64,000 nt of DNA from NCBI RefSeq assembly GCF_000963885.1, contig NZ_BALE01000012.1, forward strand, positions 1 through 64,000, given 5' to 3'. Positions within the stretch are counted from its first letter, which is position 1. Each line of letters opens with the position of its first letter. The stretch is from Tanticharoenia sakaeratensis NBRC 103193 (GTDB taxonomy: Bacteria > Pseudomonadota > Alphaproteobacteria > Acetobacterales > Acetobacteraceae). The position numbers were made by a program, and so were the translations under genes. Below the pieces are notes generated by a model, which saw only the letters and a list, made by a program, of their open reading frames with translations, was not told where the DNA came from and did no database searches. This document shows, one piece after another, positions 17,325-28,813 of the stretch.

Positions 17325-18895
17325 GCGGCAATTCCCCCGTCGCTGCGCGGATCGCACGCGGCCTCGATCAGTCCGTCGGCATGCCGACAGACGGCACCAG
17401 CATGTCCCATGACGGACGAAAAATCGGCGCTGGGGGTGATGACATGCCCGCGCGCCACGAGTGCCGCCTGAACTGCGGGATCGACCCGTTCCTCGATCTG
17501 CAGGCGGGAACTTGCCTCACCCCAGGTCCGCCCAAGCAGCCAGCGTGGCGCCGTGATGGCGGCCTGAAGGCCTCGTCCGCTCCAGCCATAGCGCGAGAAG
17601 ATCGCGGCCTGCGTCTGCGGCTGACCTTCGCCGCCCATGGTGCCGTAGACCAGAATTCGTCCGTCTTCGAACCGCGCCAGGGCCGGATTGAGCGTATGGA
17701 ACGGCTTGGCGCCCGGGGCGAGCACATTTGGCCCATCCCCGCCGAGCGCGAAACTGGCACCGCGGTTCTGCCAGGTGATCCCGGTTCGCGGGCTGACAAC
17801 GCCGGATCCGAACTCGAAATAGATGCTCTGGATGACACTGACGACGCAGCCGTCAGCATCGGCGACGCCGAACCATGTCGTATCGCCGCCACCGGCCGCC
17901 ATGCCGAAGGCAGCCGCGCAAGCAGGATCGATATCCGCCGCCATCGCATCAAGGGCAGCCCCGTCATCCAGCAAAGACTGAGGATTGCAGCCCGTGCGGG
18001 CGGGATCGCCCAGATAGGCATCGCGATACGCAAAAGCGCGCTTTGTCGCCTCGATCGCGGCATGCAGCCCGTCTGCCGTATCCACGTCCCGGGCGCCCAG
18101 CCGATCCATGAGGGCCAAGATCAGCAGCGAGACCGCGCCCTGCGTCGCGGGCGGCGTATTGAACAGCGTGGCTCCGGCAACACGCGTCGAAAGGGGCTCG
18201 ACCCATTCGGCCTGCGCTGCCGCCAGATCGTCCAGCCCGACGGGCGAGCCGGCCTGACCCAGATCATGCGCCAGATCGCGAGCGATCCCACCGCGATAGA
18301 AATCGTCGAGACCGTCGCGTGCCAGACGACGCAACGTCTCGGCCAGTGCCGGATTGCGGAACCGCTCATGCGTGCACAGGGGTCGCCCGCCCGGCTCGAA
18401 CAGTGCGGCATAACCGGGTGCGGCGCGCAGATCGGCGCCCTTGACCTCGGCCAGCGCGGCCCAGAGTTCGGTCACGGCCACGCCTTGTTCGGCATAAGCG
18501 ATCGCATCGGCGAGAACCTGCGCCAGCGGAAGGCGCGCGCTACTGCGCTCGAGAGCGCGGGCCCAGCCGCCGACGGTTCCCGCGACCGTGTTCGCCGCAA
18601 GCCCCCCGCGCCACGGGATCGCGTCATGTCCGGCATACAGCGCAGGCGTGGCGCGGGCTGCGGCAACGCCGCCCGCGTAGACTGCTTCGGTGCGGCCGTC
18701 GGGCCAGGCGATCAGCCAGAAGCCGTCGCCGCCCAGCCCGGTCATGTGCGGATAGACGACACTCAGGGCAGCGGCGGTCGCGACCGCCGCCTCGCAGGCA
18801 TTGCCCCCCGCGCGCAGGACAGCAAGGCCTGCCTGACTGGCAAGGTGATGGGGGCTCGTGACGGCGCCGCGCTGGGCGCAGGATGTATGCAGCAA
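17318..18895 (-). CDS. hpxW: Gamma-glutamyltransferase-like Ntn hydrolase, probable oxamate amidohydrolase (HpxW)
   Basis: A 525-residue proenzyme of the gamma-glutamyltranspeptidase fold. The nucleophile should be Thr339 in GGGDTTWFGVADADG, where autocleavage would give two subunits. Other family motifs: GGNACEAAVATAAALSVVYPHMTGLGGD and TMGGEGQPQ near the C-terminus. No signal peptide is present, unlike true periplasmic GGT, which fits HpxW, the oxamate amidohydrolase of Klebsiella urate breakdown. Position directly after hpxX/hpxY-like genes supports this. Translation seems to start at a TTG, 8 bases after the stop of the amidase gene. A general cytosolic GGT is the alternative. Confidence 0.8.
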   Translation of the reverse strand: MLHTSCAQRGAVTSPHHLASQAGLAVLRAGGNACEAAVATAAALSVVYPHMTGLGGDGFWLIAWPDGRTEAVYAGGVAAARATPALYAGHDAIPWRGGLAANTVAGTVGGWARALERSSARLPLAQVLADAIAYAEQGVAVTELWAALAEVKGADLRAAPGYAALFEPGGRPLCTHERFRNPALAETLRRLARDGLDDFYRGGIARDLAHDLGQAGSPVGLDDLAAAQAEWVEPLSTRVAGATLFNTPPATQGAVSLLILALMDRLGARDVDTADGLHAAIEATKRAFAYRDAYLGDPARTGCNPQSLLDDGAALDAMAADIDPACAAAFGMAAGGGDTTWFGVADADGCVVSVIQSIYFEFGSGVVSPRTGITWQNRGASFALGGDGPNVLAPGAKPFHTLNPALARFEDGRILVYGTMGGEGQPQTQAAIFSRYGWSGRGLQAAITAPRWLLGRTWGEASSRLQIEERVDPAVQAALVARGHVITPSADFSSVMGHAGAVCRHADGLIEAACDPRSDGGIAAW

Positions 18896-18903
18896 CGAAC
18901 GAC

Positions 18904-20259
18904 CTAGCCCGGAACGGATGCCGCGACCGCAAGCCCGGCCTTTGCAAGGACCTCGGCCGCCGCAAACAGCGCCTCTTCCTTGCCCGGCAGCGCCATGAGC
19001 TGAAGGCCCACCGGCAGGCCCGGAGTCTTCAGCGGCACCGACATGATCGGGAAACCCGTCAGGGTCAGAGGCTGCGTATACAGGCCGAGATTGGCGCGGG
19101 CGGAAACCATCTGTCCGTCGATCTCGATCAGGGGCTGGTCGATCCGCGGCGCCTCGCCGACGACGGCCGGTGCCACGAGCACGTCCGCGCGCGCGAATGC
19201 GACATAGGCCTGCTCGCGGAACCAGCGGCGCAGGCGCTGGGCCTGATAGACGGTGCGCGCGGGCAGCAACGCACCGGCCAGCAGTCGGTCGCGCGTTGCA
19301 GGATCGTAGGCAGAGGCATGCGCGCGCAGGCGCGGCAGATGCAATGCCCCCCCTTCAGCGGCGGTAATCAGGAAGGCAGCGGCTCGCGCGCGGGCAACTT
19401 CCGGCAGCTCGACGATTTCGTTCGAACCGAAGGCCGCCATGACATCCCCGATGGCAGATTCCAGCTTGTCACTGACGTTTTCGGCGAACCAGCCGCCAAG
19501 CCGGGCGACACGCAGCTCAGGCGGTGCGGGTTCACGATTGCCGTGCATGTCGAGCGCATCGAAAGCGACCTTCAGATCCGCGAGATCCCGCGTGAACGGT
19601 CCGACCGTGTCGAAGCTCGCGGCAAACGGGTAGGTCCCGGCCTTCGGCAGCCGCCCCTGCGTCGGCCGGATCGCCCACAGCCCGCACAATGATGCGGGCA
19701 CGCGGATCGAACCGTTGGTATCGGTGCCGAGCGACAGCGGCAGGAGTCCGGCTGCGACGGCCGCTGCCGATCCGCCGGAGGATCCGCCTGCCAGTCGCGT
19801 CGTGTCATGCGGATTGCGGGTGATGCCGTAATGGGCATTGTCGGTTGCGAACCCGTAGGCGAACTCGTCCATGTTCGTCGTGGCGAGCGGGATCGCGCCC
19901 GCCAGACGCAGCCGCTCCACGATCGCCGCATCGCGTGGCGCCGGCGCACTTTCGCGCAGCACGGTCGAGCCTGCCGTCGTGGTCTCGCCTTCGCAGTCGA
20001 ATAGATCCTTGATCCCGAACGGCACGCCCGCGAGCGGCCCCGGGTCTTCTCCGGCCGCCACCTTCCGGTCGACCTGCTCCGCAAGGCCGATTGCACGAGG
20101 GCCGAGGATCCGGGTCACGCTGTTGTAGGCCCGGTCACGCAGGCTGATCTCGGAGATCGCAGCGCCCACGACCGCTGTCGCCTTCAGGCGACCGGCGCGG
20201 ACGGCTGACGCGATGCCATGTGCGGTATCCGGAACGGCTGGTGTCGCGTCGTGACTCAT
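18904..20259 (-). CDS. hpxY: AtzE/HpxY-type amidase
   Basis: An amidase-signature enzyme of 451 residues. The Ser-cis-Ser-Lys triad is Lys84 (GVPFGIKDLFD), Ser160 (AGGSSGGSAAAVAAG) and Ser184 (TNGSIRVPAS). It belongs to the AtzE group, whose cyanurate-pathway member hydrolyses 1-carboxybiuret in complex with small AtzG. In hpx clusters the paralogue HpxY pairs with small HpxX. After PucG produces oxalurate, an amidase splitting it to oxamate would complete the route to HpxW; this substrate is inferred. Its ATG overlaps the stop of the small hpxX-like gene, as expected for complex partners. Confidence 0.85.
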   Translation of the reverse strand: MSHDATPAVPDTAHGIASAVRAGRLKATAVVGAAISEISLRDRAYNSVTRILGPRAIGLAEQVDRKVAAGEDPGPLAGVPFGIKDLFDCEGETTTAGSTVLRESAPAPRDAAIVERLRLAGAIPLATTNMDEFAYGFATDNAHYGITRNPHDTTRLAGGSSGGSAAAVAAGLLPLSLGTDTNGSIRVPASLCGLWAIRPTQGRLPKAGTYPFAASFDTVGPFTRDLADLKVAFDALDMHGNREPAPPELRVARLGGWFAENVSDKLESAIGDVMAAFGSNEIVELPEVARARAAAFLITAAEGGALHLPRLRAHASAYDPATRDRLLAGALLPARTVYQAQRLRRWFREQAYVAFARADVLVAPAVVGEAPRIDQPLIEIDGQMVSARANLGLYTQPLTLTGFPIMSVPLKTPGLPVGLQLMALPGKEEALFAAAEVLAKAGLAVAASVPG

Positions 20260-20444
20260 GGGACGTACTCGTAGGCCGGTTCGACGCTGTCCGGCAGCAC
20301 GAGCCCATGCACGAGTGCCGCATAGCGCTGCAGGAGGGCGGCATTCATCGCGACGCCTTGCCGGAACGGTTCGGCGATCGCGATCCCGTTGAGTTCCGCA
20401 AGCGTGACCACGTCACTGATGGCGTTCGGATCGGGCTCGGTCAT
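20256..20444 (-). CDS. hpxX: Small AtzG/HpxX-like amidase partner (DUF4089)
   Basis: Only 62 residues, with the pattern FRQGVAMNAALLQRYAALVHGLVLPDSVEPAYEY typical of DUF4089 proteins. In the AtzE-AtzG complex the small subunit stabilises the amidase and shapes its active site. The overlaps with the genes on both sides (4 bases each) indicate coupled translation and a fixed ratio with the amidase. Confidence 0.85.
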   Translation of the reverse strand: MTEPDPNAISDVVTLAELNGIAIAEPFRQGVAMNAALLQRYAALVHGLVLPDSVEPAYEYVP

Positions 20445-21915
20445 GACATGATCTCCACTGGGGGTTCGAGACTGGTCAGTTCAGGCACCTGGTAAGCCAG
20501 AAGGCTGTTGAGGTGCGCTGCGCCATCAGCCACGAACAGATCCCGCGCGATCCCGCGCGCCAACCGCTCGACGCCGAAGCGCATGCCGCTGATGGACGCA
20601 CCGGAAAGTCCCATGCTGGGGGTAGCTGCAAAAGTAAAATTATGGATGGCGCCGAGCATCCCGGGCTCCGCGGCCCCGTCGCGTGGCTGGAACTGATAGT
20701 CCGGCCCAAGATACGGATGGCTGCCCAGAAGCTGATTCTCCTCGCCATCCTCCGGCGTGTAGTGATCGCGCCACAGCAGGACGTCGGAGGCAAAACCGGC
20801 CGTCTCGGGCCTGCGGGTCAGGTCGATGACGAAGCCCGTGCCGATGATCGCGAAATCGAACCGCATCTCGCCGTCGGGCGTATCGACCGCAATCTCCGGG
20901 CCATTCGCACCGTCGACCTGCCGCACGGTTTCCCATGGCGTCGCGGTGTGGAAAGCGAAGTTCGCATGCTTGCGGCACCGCCAGAACGTGTCCTGCGGCG
21001 GCGGCTGATTGAGGTCGTAGATGTGGCGCATGAAGCGCCAGCGCAGCAGATCCGGCAGCGCATGGAAATGGGCGAGAAAGCCCGCGTTCTCCATCCAGCG
21101 ATACGGATTGACCGTGGGCAATGCGCGCCTGCGCAGACACAGATCGACGCGACCGGCCCCGGCTTCGAGCGCTGTTGCGGCATTGTCGAACGCCGAAGCT
21201 CCCGCACCCAGGACACCGATCCGCTTGCCGCGCAGACGCTCGAAATCGATCGTCTGATGCGTATGGGCATAGAAATCGGGCGACAGCGCGGAGGCAATCT
21301 CGGGCGGGACATGCCATGCGCCGCCCCCGTCGATCCCGGTGGCCAGCACCAGCTTGCGCGCGTATCGCACCACGCGCTCACCCGACGATGTCTCGAAAGT
21401 CAGCCGCAGAACCCCATGATCCCACGCCGTTTCGACGAGTGCATGGTCGTTGACGACCGGCAGGTCGAGCACGTCACGCACCCAGTCCAGATAGGCCTGC
21501 CAGTCGTGACGGGAGATCTTGTCGAGTTCCTCCCACGCCTGCGCGCCGTATCGTGCCTCGAACCACGATTGCGCCGTCAGCGACGGGATTCCCATGTCCG
21601 GCCCGGTGACGTGCTTGGGTGTGCGGAGCGTGATCATGCGGGCGAACGTGATCCACGGCCCCTCGCCGCCGCGCCCGGCCCGGTCGAAAACCTGCGCATT
21701 ATGGATCCCGATCCGGCGCAGGGCGAAGGAGGCCGCAAGGCCGCCCTGACCGGCGCCCACGATGGCCACGTCCAGAACAGGTTCGCCCCGATGGGTATGC
21801 GCCGGGCTCCACGGCTTCGTGCCATAGCTGATGCGTGCCAGATCGCGCGCGACGGTTTCGCGCAGGCGCGCAAGCCCTTCGGGTTCGGACGGGGACTGAG
21901 ATGTCATGTCGGTGC

Positions 21916-21919
<4 letters not shown>
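20441..21919 (-). CDS. FAD/NADPH-dependent monooxygenase of the FMO/BVMO group
   Basis: About 492 residues. Two Rossmann motifs are visible: FAD binding at VLDVAIVGAGQGGLAASFAL (near residues 48-65) and NADPH binding at RIGVLGAGASAFDNAATAL (near 233). A FATGYG-like segment is degenerate: DFAIIGTGFVIDL. The family adds one oxygen atom from O2 to a substrate. It lies inside the operon, overlapping hpxX and the phosphatase gene, and no known urate oxidase (PuuD, UaZ, or HpxO of another flavoprotein fold) occurs in the window, so urate to 5-hydroxyisourate is a candidate reaction. The start is a GTG at 21919 overlapping the previous stop, or ATG 21907. Confidence 0.8.
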
Positions 21920-24774
<2,855 letters not shown>

Positions 24775-24787
24775 GAAACGTAATTTT

Positions 24788-24803
24788 CTGACGCATCGGT
24801 CAG
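24788..24803. promoter_or_regulatory. Candidate RutR-type operator
   Basis: CTGACGCATCGGTCAG is a 16-bp imperfect palindrome with TGAC and GTCA in the same spacing as the E. coli RutR box TTGACCAnnTGGTCAA. It lies 88 bases upstream of the preT start and 14 bases after the regulator's stop codon. Similarity was judged by eye. Confidence 0.5.
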
Positions 24804-24890
24804 GAACGATATTGCGCCCCGAAACGAAAGCTGCAACGTTTCATTTCGCGATCGAGGTTGCAGTCTGACCCTGCCTTACGGAGACGTTTC

Positions 24891-26216
24891 GTGATCGATA
24901 TTGCCGCCGGACGCCTGAGCGCTGCGACACTCGCGCGTAATTTCAGCGACGCCCACCCGCCGCTCACCGCGCCGCAATCCGTCGTCGAGGCCGATCGCTG
25001 CCATCATTGCTATGATGCGCCCTGTATCGAAGCCTGCCCGACCGGCATCGACATTCCGGGCTTTATCGGGCGCATCGCGACCGGCGATCTGGGCGGGGCC
25101 GCCGAAGCCATTCTCGACCAGAACATTCTGGGTGGCGCGTGTGCACGTGTCTGCCCGACCGATATTCTCTGCGAAGGCGTGTGCGTCCGCGTCAAACAGG
25201 GCGAGCGCGCGGTCTCCATCGGAGCGTTGCAGCGCACCGCCGTCGACTGGCAGATGGCGCAGGGCCAGCCGTATCGACGCGCGCCTGCAAGAGGCACGCG
25301 CATCGCCGTCGTAGGCGCAGGGCCTGCGGGTCTTGCCTGCGCGCACCGGCTTTCGCTGCGTGGCCACGACGTCGATCTTTACGATGCGCGCCCCAAGCCG
25401 GGCGGCCTCAATGAATATGGCATTGCCGCATACAAGGTGCCGGACGATTTCGCCCAGAACGAAGTCGCCTTCGTGCTGGAGATCGGCGGGATCACGTGGT
25501 ACGGCGATCGTGTGCTCGGCCAGAACCTGTCGCTCGAGACCCTGCGCGAGACTTATGACGCCGTGTTCCTCGGGATCGGCCAGTCAGGTGTGCGGGCGCT
25601 TGGACTTGCGGGCGAAGACGCAGACGGCGTGTTCGATGCCGTCGACTTCATCGAAACGCTGCGCCAGTCGCCGCCTGCCGCCGTACCGATCGGTGCGCGG
25701 GTCGTCGTGATCGGCGGCGGAAACACGGCAATCGACGCGGCGGTGCAGGCTAGGCGGCTCGGCGCGGACGACGTCACGCTCGTCTACCGACGCGGGCCCG
25801 AAAACATGAATGCAACACCTGAAGAACAGGAATGGGCGCTCCAGAATCTCGTCACGATCCGGCACTGGGCAACGCCTGCCGCGATCGAGACCGAAGCGGG
25901 CCATGTCACGGGCGTGCGGTTTGCACGCGGCGCGCCGGACGAGACCGGCAAGCCGGTTTACGATCGGGGCGAACTGACGATCCCGGCCGATATGGTTCTG
26001 AAAGCTGTCGGGCAGCTCTACGAAGATCCGATCGACGGGACGCTCGCGCTGTCGGGCGGCCGCATCCTGGTCGATGCGCGCGGCGAGACGTCCCTTCCCG
26101 GTGTTTTCGCCGGTGGCGACTGCACCGCTGGAGAGGACCTGACGGTCGCAGCCGTCCGTGACGGACGCGACGCGGCGGAAGCCATCGACACCATGCTGAC
26201 CGAACGGGGGCGCTGA
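24891..26216 (+). CDS. preT: Dihydropyrimidine dehydrogenase (NAD) subunit PreT
   Basis: Flavin and Fe-S subunit of the bacterial dihydropyrimidine dehydrogenase, passing electrons between NAD(H) and PreA for uracil/thymine reduction. About 441 residues. The N-terminal glutamate synthase small-subunit-like region has Cys clusters RCHHCYDAPCIEACPTG and GACARVCPTDILCEGVC. The FAD motif is AVVGAGPAGLACAHRL, the NAD(P) motif VVIGGGNTAIDAAVQARRLG, and the closing FAD segment GVFAGGDC. I choose the GTG at 24891 because ACGGAGACG precedes it at the right spacing; a TTG lies 33 bases upstream. preA starts 3 bases after its stop. Confidence 0.93.
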   Translation: MIDIAAGRLSAATLARNFSDAHPPLTAPQSVVEADRCHHCYDAPCIEACPTGIDIPGFIGRIATGDLGGAAEAILDQNILGGACARVCPTDILCEGVCVRVKQGERAVSIGALQRTAVDWQMAQGQPYRRAPARGTRIAVVGAGPAGLACAHRLSLRGHDVDLYDARPKPGGLNEYGIAAYKVPDDFAQNEVAFVLEIGGITWYGDRVLGQNLSLETLRETYDAVFLGIGQSGVRALGLAGEDADGVFDAVDFIETLRQSPPAAVPIGARVVVIGGGNTAIDAAVQARRLGADDVTLVYRRGPENMNATPEEQEWALQNLVTIRHWATPAAIETEAGHVTGVRFARGAPDETGKPVYDRGELTIPADMVLKAVGQLYEDPIDGTLALSGGRILVDARGETSLPGVFAGGDCTAGEDLTVAAVRDGRDAAEAIDTMLTERGR

Positions 26217-26219
26217 ACC

Positions 26220-27503
26220 ATGGCCGATCTGCGAAGCAATCTCGGCGGCATCACGTCGCCCAATCCCTTCTGGCTGGCGTCAGCACCTCCCACGGACAAG
26301 GAATACAATGTCCGCCGCGCGCTCGAAGCCGGATGGGGCGGCGTCGTGTGGAAGACGCTTGGCGAAGACCCGCCGGTGGTCAATGTCAGCAGCCGTTATG
26401 GCGGCCTCGCCTATCAGGGAAAGCGCCTGAGCGGCCTGAACAACATCGAGCTGATCTCGGATCGGCCGCTTGCGACCAACATTGCGGAAATCAAGCGGAT
26501 CAAACGCGATTTTCCGGATCGTGCGATCGTCGTCAGCCTGATGGTCCCGTGCGAGGAAGCGAGCTGGGCTGCAATCCTGCCGATCGTCGAGGAAACGGGC
26601 GCGGACGGGATCGAGCTGAATTTCGGCTGCCCTCACGGCATGTCGGAGCGCAACATGGGCGCGGCCGTCGGTCAGGTTCCGGAATATGTCGAGATGGTCA
26701 CGCGCTGGTGCAAGCAGCACACGCGCATGCCGGTCATCGTCAAGCTCACCCCGAACGTGACCAGCATCTTGTCACCTGCCCGTGCCGCACTGCGCGGGGG
26801 TGCCGATGCCGTGTCGCTGATCAACACGATCCAGTCGGTCATCGGCGTGGATCTCGATGCAATGGCGCCGATGCCCGTCGTGGGCGGTCAGGGAACGCAT
26901 GGCGGATATTGCGGCCCGGCGGTCAAGCCGATCGCGCTGCGCATGGTCGGCGAGATCGCACGCGAGCCGGAATTCCGCGGATTGCCGATCTCGGGCATCG
27001 GCGGCATTTCCACCTGGCGCGACGCGGCCGAGTTCCTCGCCATGGGCTCGAGTGCGCTACAGGTCTGCACGGCAGCGATGCATTACGGCTTCCGGATCAT
27101 CGATGACCTGACGACGGGCCTGTCCAACTGGATGGACGAGAAAGGCTATGCGTCGATCAGCGATGTGACAGGCCGGGCCGTCCCGAACTTCGTCCACTGG
27201 AACGCGCTCGATCTCAATTTCAAGACGCTCGCGAGCATCGATCAGGATCGCTGTATCCAGTGCGGCCTGTGCTACGTCGCCTGTGAAGACACGTCGCATC
27301 AGGCCATCGGGCGATCGAAAGTCGACGGCATGCGTCGTTATGAGGTCATCGACGCGGAATGTGTCGGCTGCAACCTGTGCGCCCTCGCCTGCCCGGTCGA
27401 CGACTGCATCACGATGGTGCCGCAGCCGCAGACGGCCGAGAAGTTGACGTGGCCCGAACATCCGAACAACCCTCACCGCATCCTGGCGGAGCGGGCAGGA
27501 TAG
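26220..27503 (+). CDS. preA: Dihydropyrimidine dehydrogenase (NAD) subunit PreA
   Basis: Catalytic FMN subunit that reduces uracil or thymine to the dihydro form. The N-terminal TIM barrel of the dihydroorotate dehydrogenase type contains FNFGCPHGMSERNMG-like NFGCPHGMSERNMG and IVKLTPNVTSI, with GYCGPAVKPIALRMV and GIGGISTWRDAAEFLAMG for FMN phosphate binding. The C-terminal part has two 4Fe-4S motifs, CIQCGLCYVACEDT and CVGCNLCALACPVDDC. The 427-residue length is normal. Tight spacing with preT implies one complex from one transcript. Confidence 0.95.
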   Translation: MADLRSNLGGITSPNPFWLASAPPTDKEYNVRRALEAGWGGVVWKTLGEDPPVVNVSSRYGGLAYQGKRLSGLNNIELISDRPLATNIAEIKRIKRDFPDRAIVVSLMVPCEEASWAAILPIVEETGADGIELNFGCPHGMSERNMGAAVGQVPEYVEMVTRWCKQHTRMPVIVKLTPNVTSILSPARAALRGGADAVSLINTIQSVIGVDLDAMAPMPVVGGQGTHGGYCGPAVKPIALRMVGEIAREPEFRGLPISGIGGISTWRDAAEFLAMGSSALQVCTAAMHYGFRIIDDLTTGLSNWMDEKGYASISDVTGRAVPNFVHWNALDLNFKTLASIDQDRCIQCGLCYVACEDTSHQAIGRSKVDGMRRYEVIDAECVGCNLCALACPVDDCITMVPQPQTAEKLTWPEHPNNPHRILAERAG

Positions 27504-27561
27504 ATCTCGCAGGCCAGACGACGCGGCAGGCGCGAACAGAGCAGACAAGGAGAACGCGAAC

Positions 27562-28809
27562 ATGGCCGAAGGCTTCGGTAATTTCACGATCGACGGGGAT
27601 GCCCTGTGGCGCGACATCATGGCGCAGGCGCATTATGGCGCCACCAGGAAGGGCGGCATCCGAAGGCTTACGCTGACGCAGGAAGATGCGCAGGTTCGTG
27701 CCTGGTTCGAAAAGACCTGCTCGGATTTGGGGGCAACCGTCAGCGCCGACAGCCTCGGCATTCAGTTCGCCCGCGTTCCCGGCACGGATGAAAGCCTGCC
27801 GCCGATCATCATCGGCAGCCACCTCGACACGCAGCCGACGGGCGGAAAATTCGACGGCATCATCGGCGTTCTGGGCGGCATCGCCGTGCTGCGCGCATTG
27901 CGGGAAACCGGGCATCGCACCCGCCATCCGATCGAGATCGCGAACTGGACGAACGAGGAAGGGTCGCGTTTTGCACCCGCGATGCTGTGCTCAGGCGTAT
28001 TCGCCGGTGTCTTCGACGAGGATTACGCGCTGTCCCGCACGGATCGTGACGGCGTGCGGTTCGGCGATGCCCTGACGCAGATCGGCGCGGCCGGCCCCGA
28101 GCGCTGCGGCGATCATCCAGTCGTGGCCTATTTCGAGCTTCACATCGAGCAGGGTCCGATTCTCGAAGCCGAAGAGAAAACCATCGGGATCGTCACCGGT
28201 GTCCAGGGCATGCGCTGGTACGAGGTGACGGTCACGGGTGCTGATGCCCACGCCGGCACGACGCCCATGTCCATGCGGCGCGATGCCTTGCAGGGGGCAA
28301 TTGCGCTGATGGCTGCCGTGCAGTCGATCGCGCTTGATCACGGCCCGGATGCCGTCGGCACGGTGGGGCTTGTGGAATGTCGGCCCAACAGCCGCAACGT
28401 CGTGCCCGGTGAAGTCTTCTTCACGGCGGAATTCCGCCATCCGGATGATTCCGTCGTCGTGGCCATGGAAATGGCGTTCCGTGCAAAGGCGGAGACCATC
28501 ATCGCAACGGGCCTCGATGTCGCGATCGCTCAGGTCTGGGACAGTCCTGCGGTCAAGTTCGCCCCGGATCTGATCGCGGCCGTTCGTGATGCCGCGCAGG
28601 ACCTGTCCTATCCCGCGCGCGAAATCGTCTCGGGCGCGGGCCACGACGCGGCCTATCTCGCGCGGATCGCACCGACGACGATGATATTCGTCCCCTGTGC
28701 GGGCGGGCTCAGCCACAACGAGGAGGAAAGTGCCACGCCGGGCGATGTGGCAGCCGGTGCCAACGTGCTGCTGCGGGCGGTGCTGACCGCGGATCAGGCA
28801 CTCGACTGA
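27562..28809 (+). CDS. Beta-ureidopropionase / N-carbamoyl amino acid hydrolase
   Basis: A Zn-dependent M20-fold hydrolase of 415 residues. Metal-binding motifs are GSHLDTQPTGGKFDG, NWTNEEGSRF, FELHIEQGPIL, and the late FVPCAGGLSHNEEE. The ADAHAGTTPMSMRRDA segment marks the dimer domain. As third step of the reductive pyrimidine route it would cleave N-carbamoyl-beta-alanine to beta-alanine, CO2 and NH3. It follows preA by 58 bases with AAGGAG before the ATG. Its stop is only 4 bases from that of the convergent MFS gene. Confidence 0.9.
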   Translation: MAEGFGNFTIDGDALWRDIMAQAHYGATRKGGIRRLTLTQEDAQVRAWFEKTCSDLGATVSADSLGIQFARVPGTDESLPPIIIGSHLDTQPTGGKFDGIIGVLGGIAVLRALRETGHRTRHPIEIANWTNEEGSRFAPAMLCSGVFAGVFDEDYALSRTDRDGVRFGDALTQIGAAGPERCGDHPVVAYFELHIEQGPILEAEEKTIGIVTGVQGMRWYEVTVTGADAHAGTTPMSMRRDALQGAIALMAAVQSIALDHGPDAVGTVGLVECRPNSRNVVPGEVFFTAEFRHPDDSVVVAMEMAFRAKAETIIATGLDVAIAQVWDSPAVKFAPDLIAAVRDAAQDLSYPAREIVSGAGHDAAYLARIAPTTMIFVPCAGGLSHNEEESATPGDVAAGANVLLRAVLTADQALD

Positions 28810-28813
28810 CATG

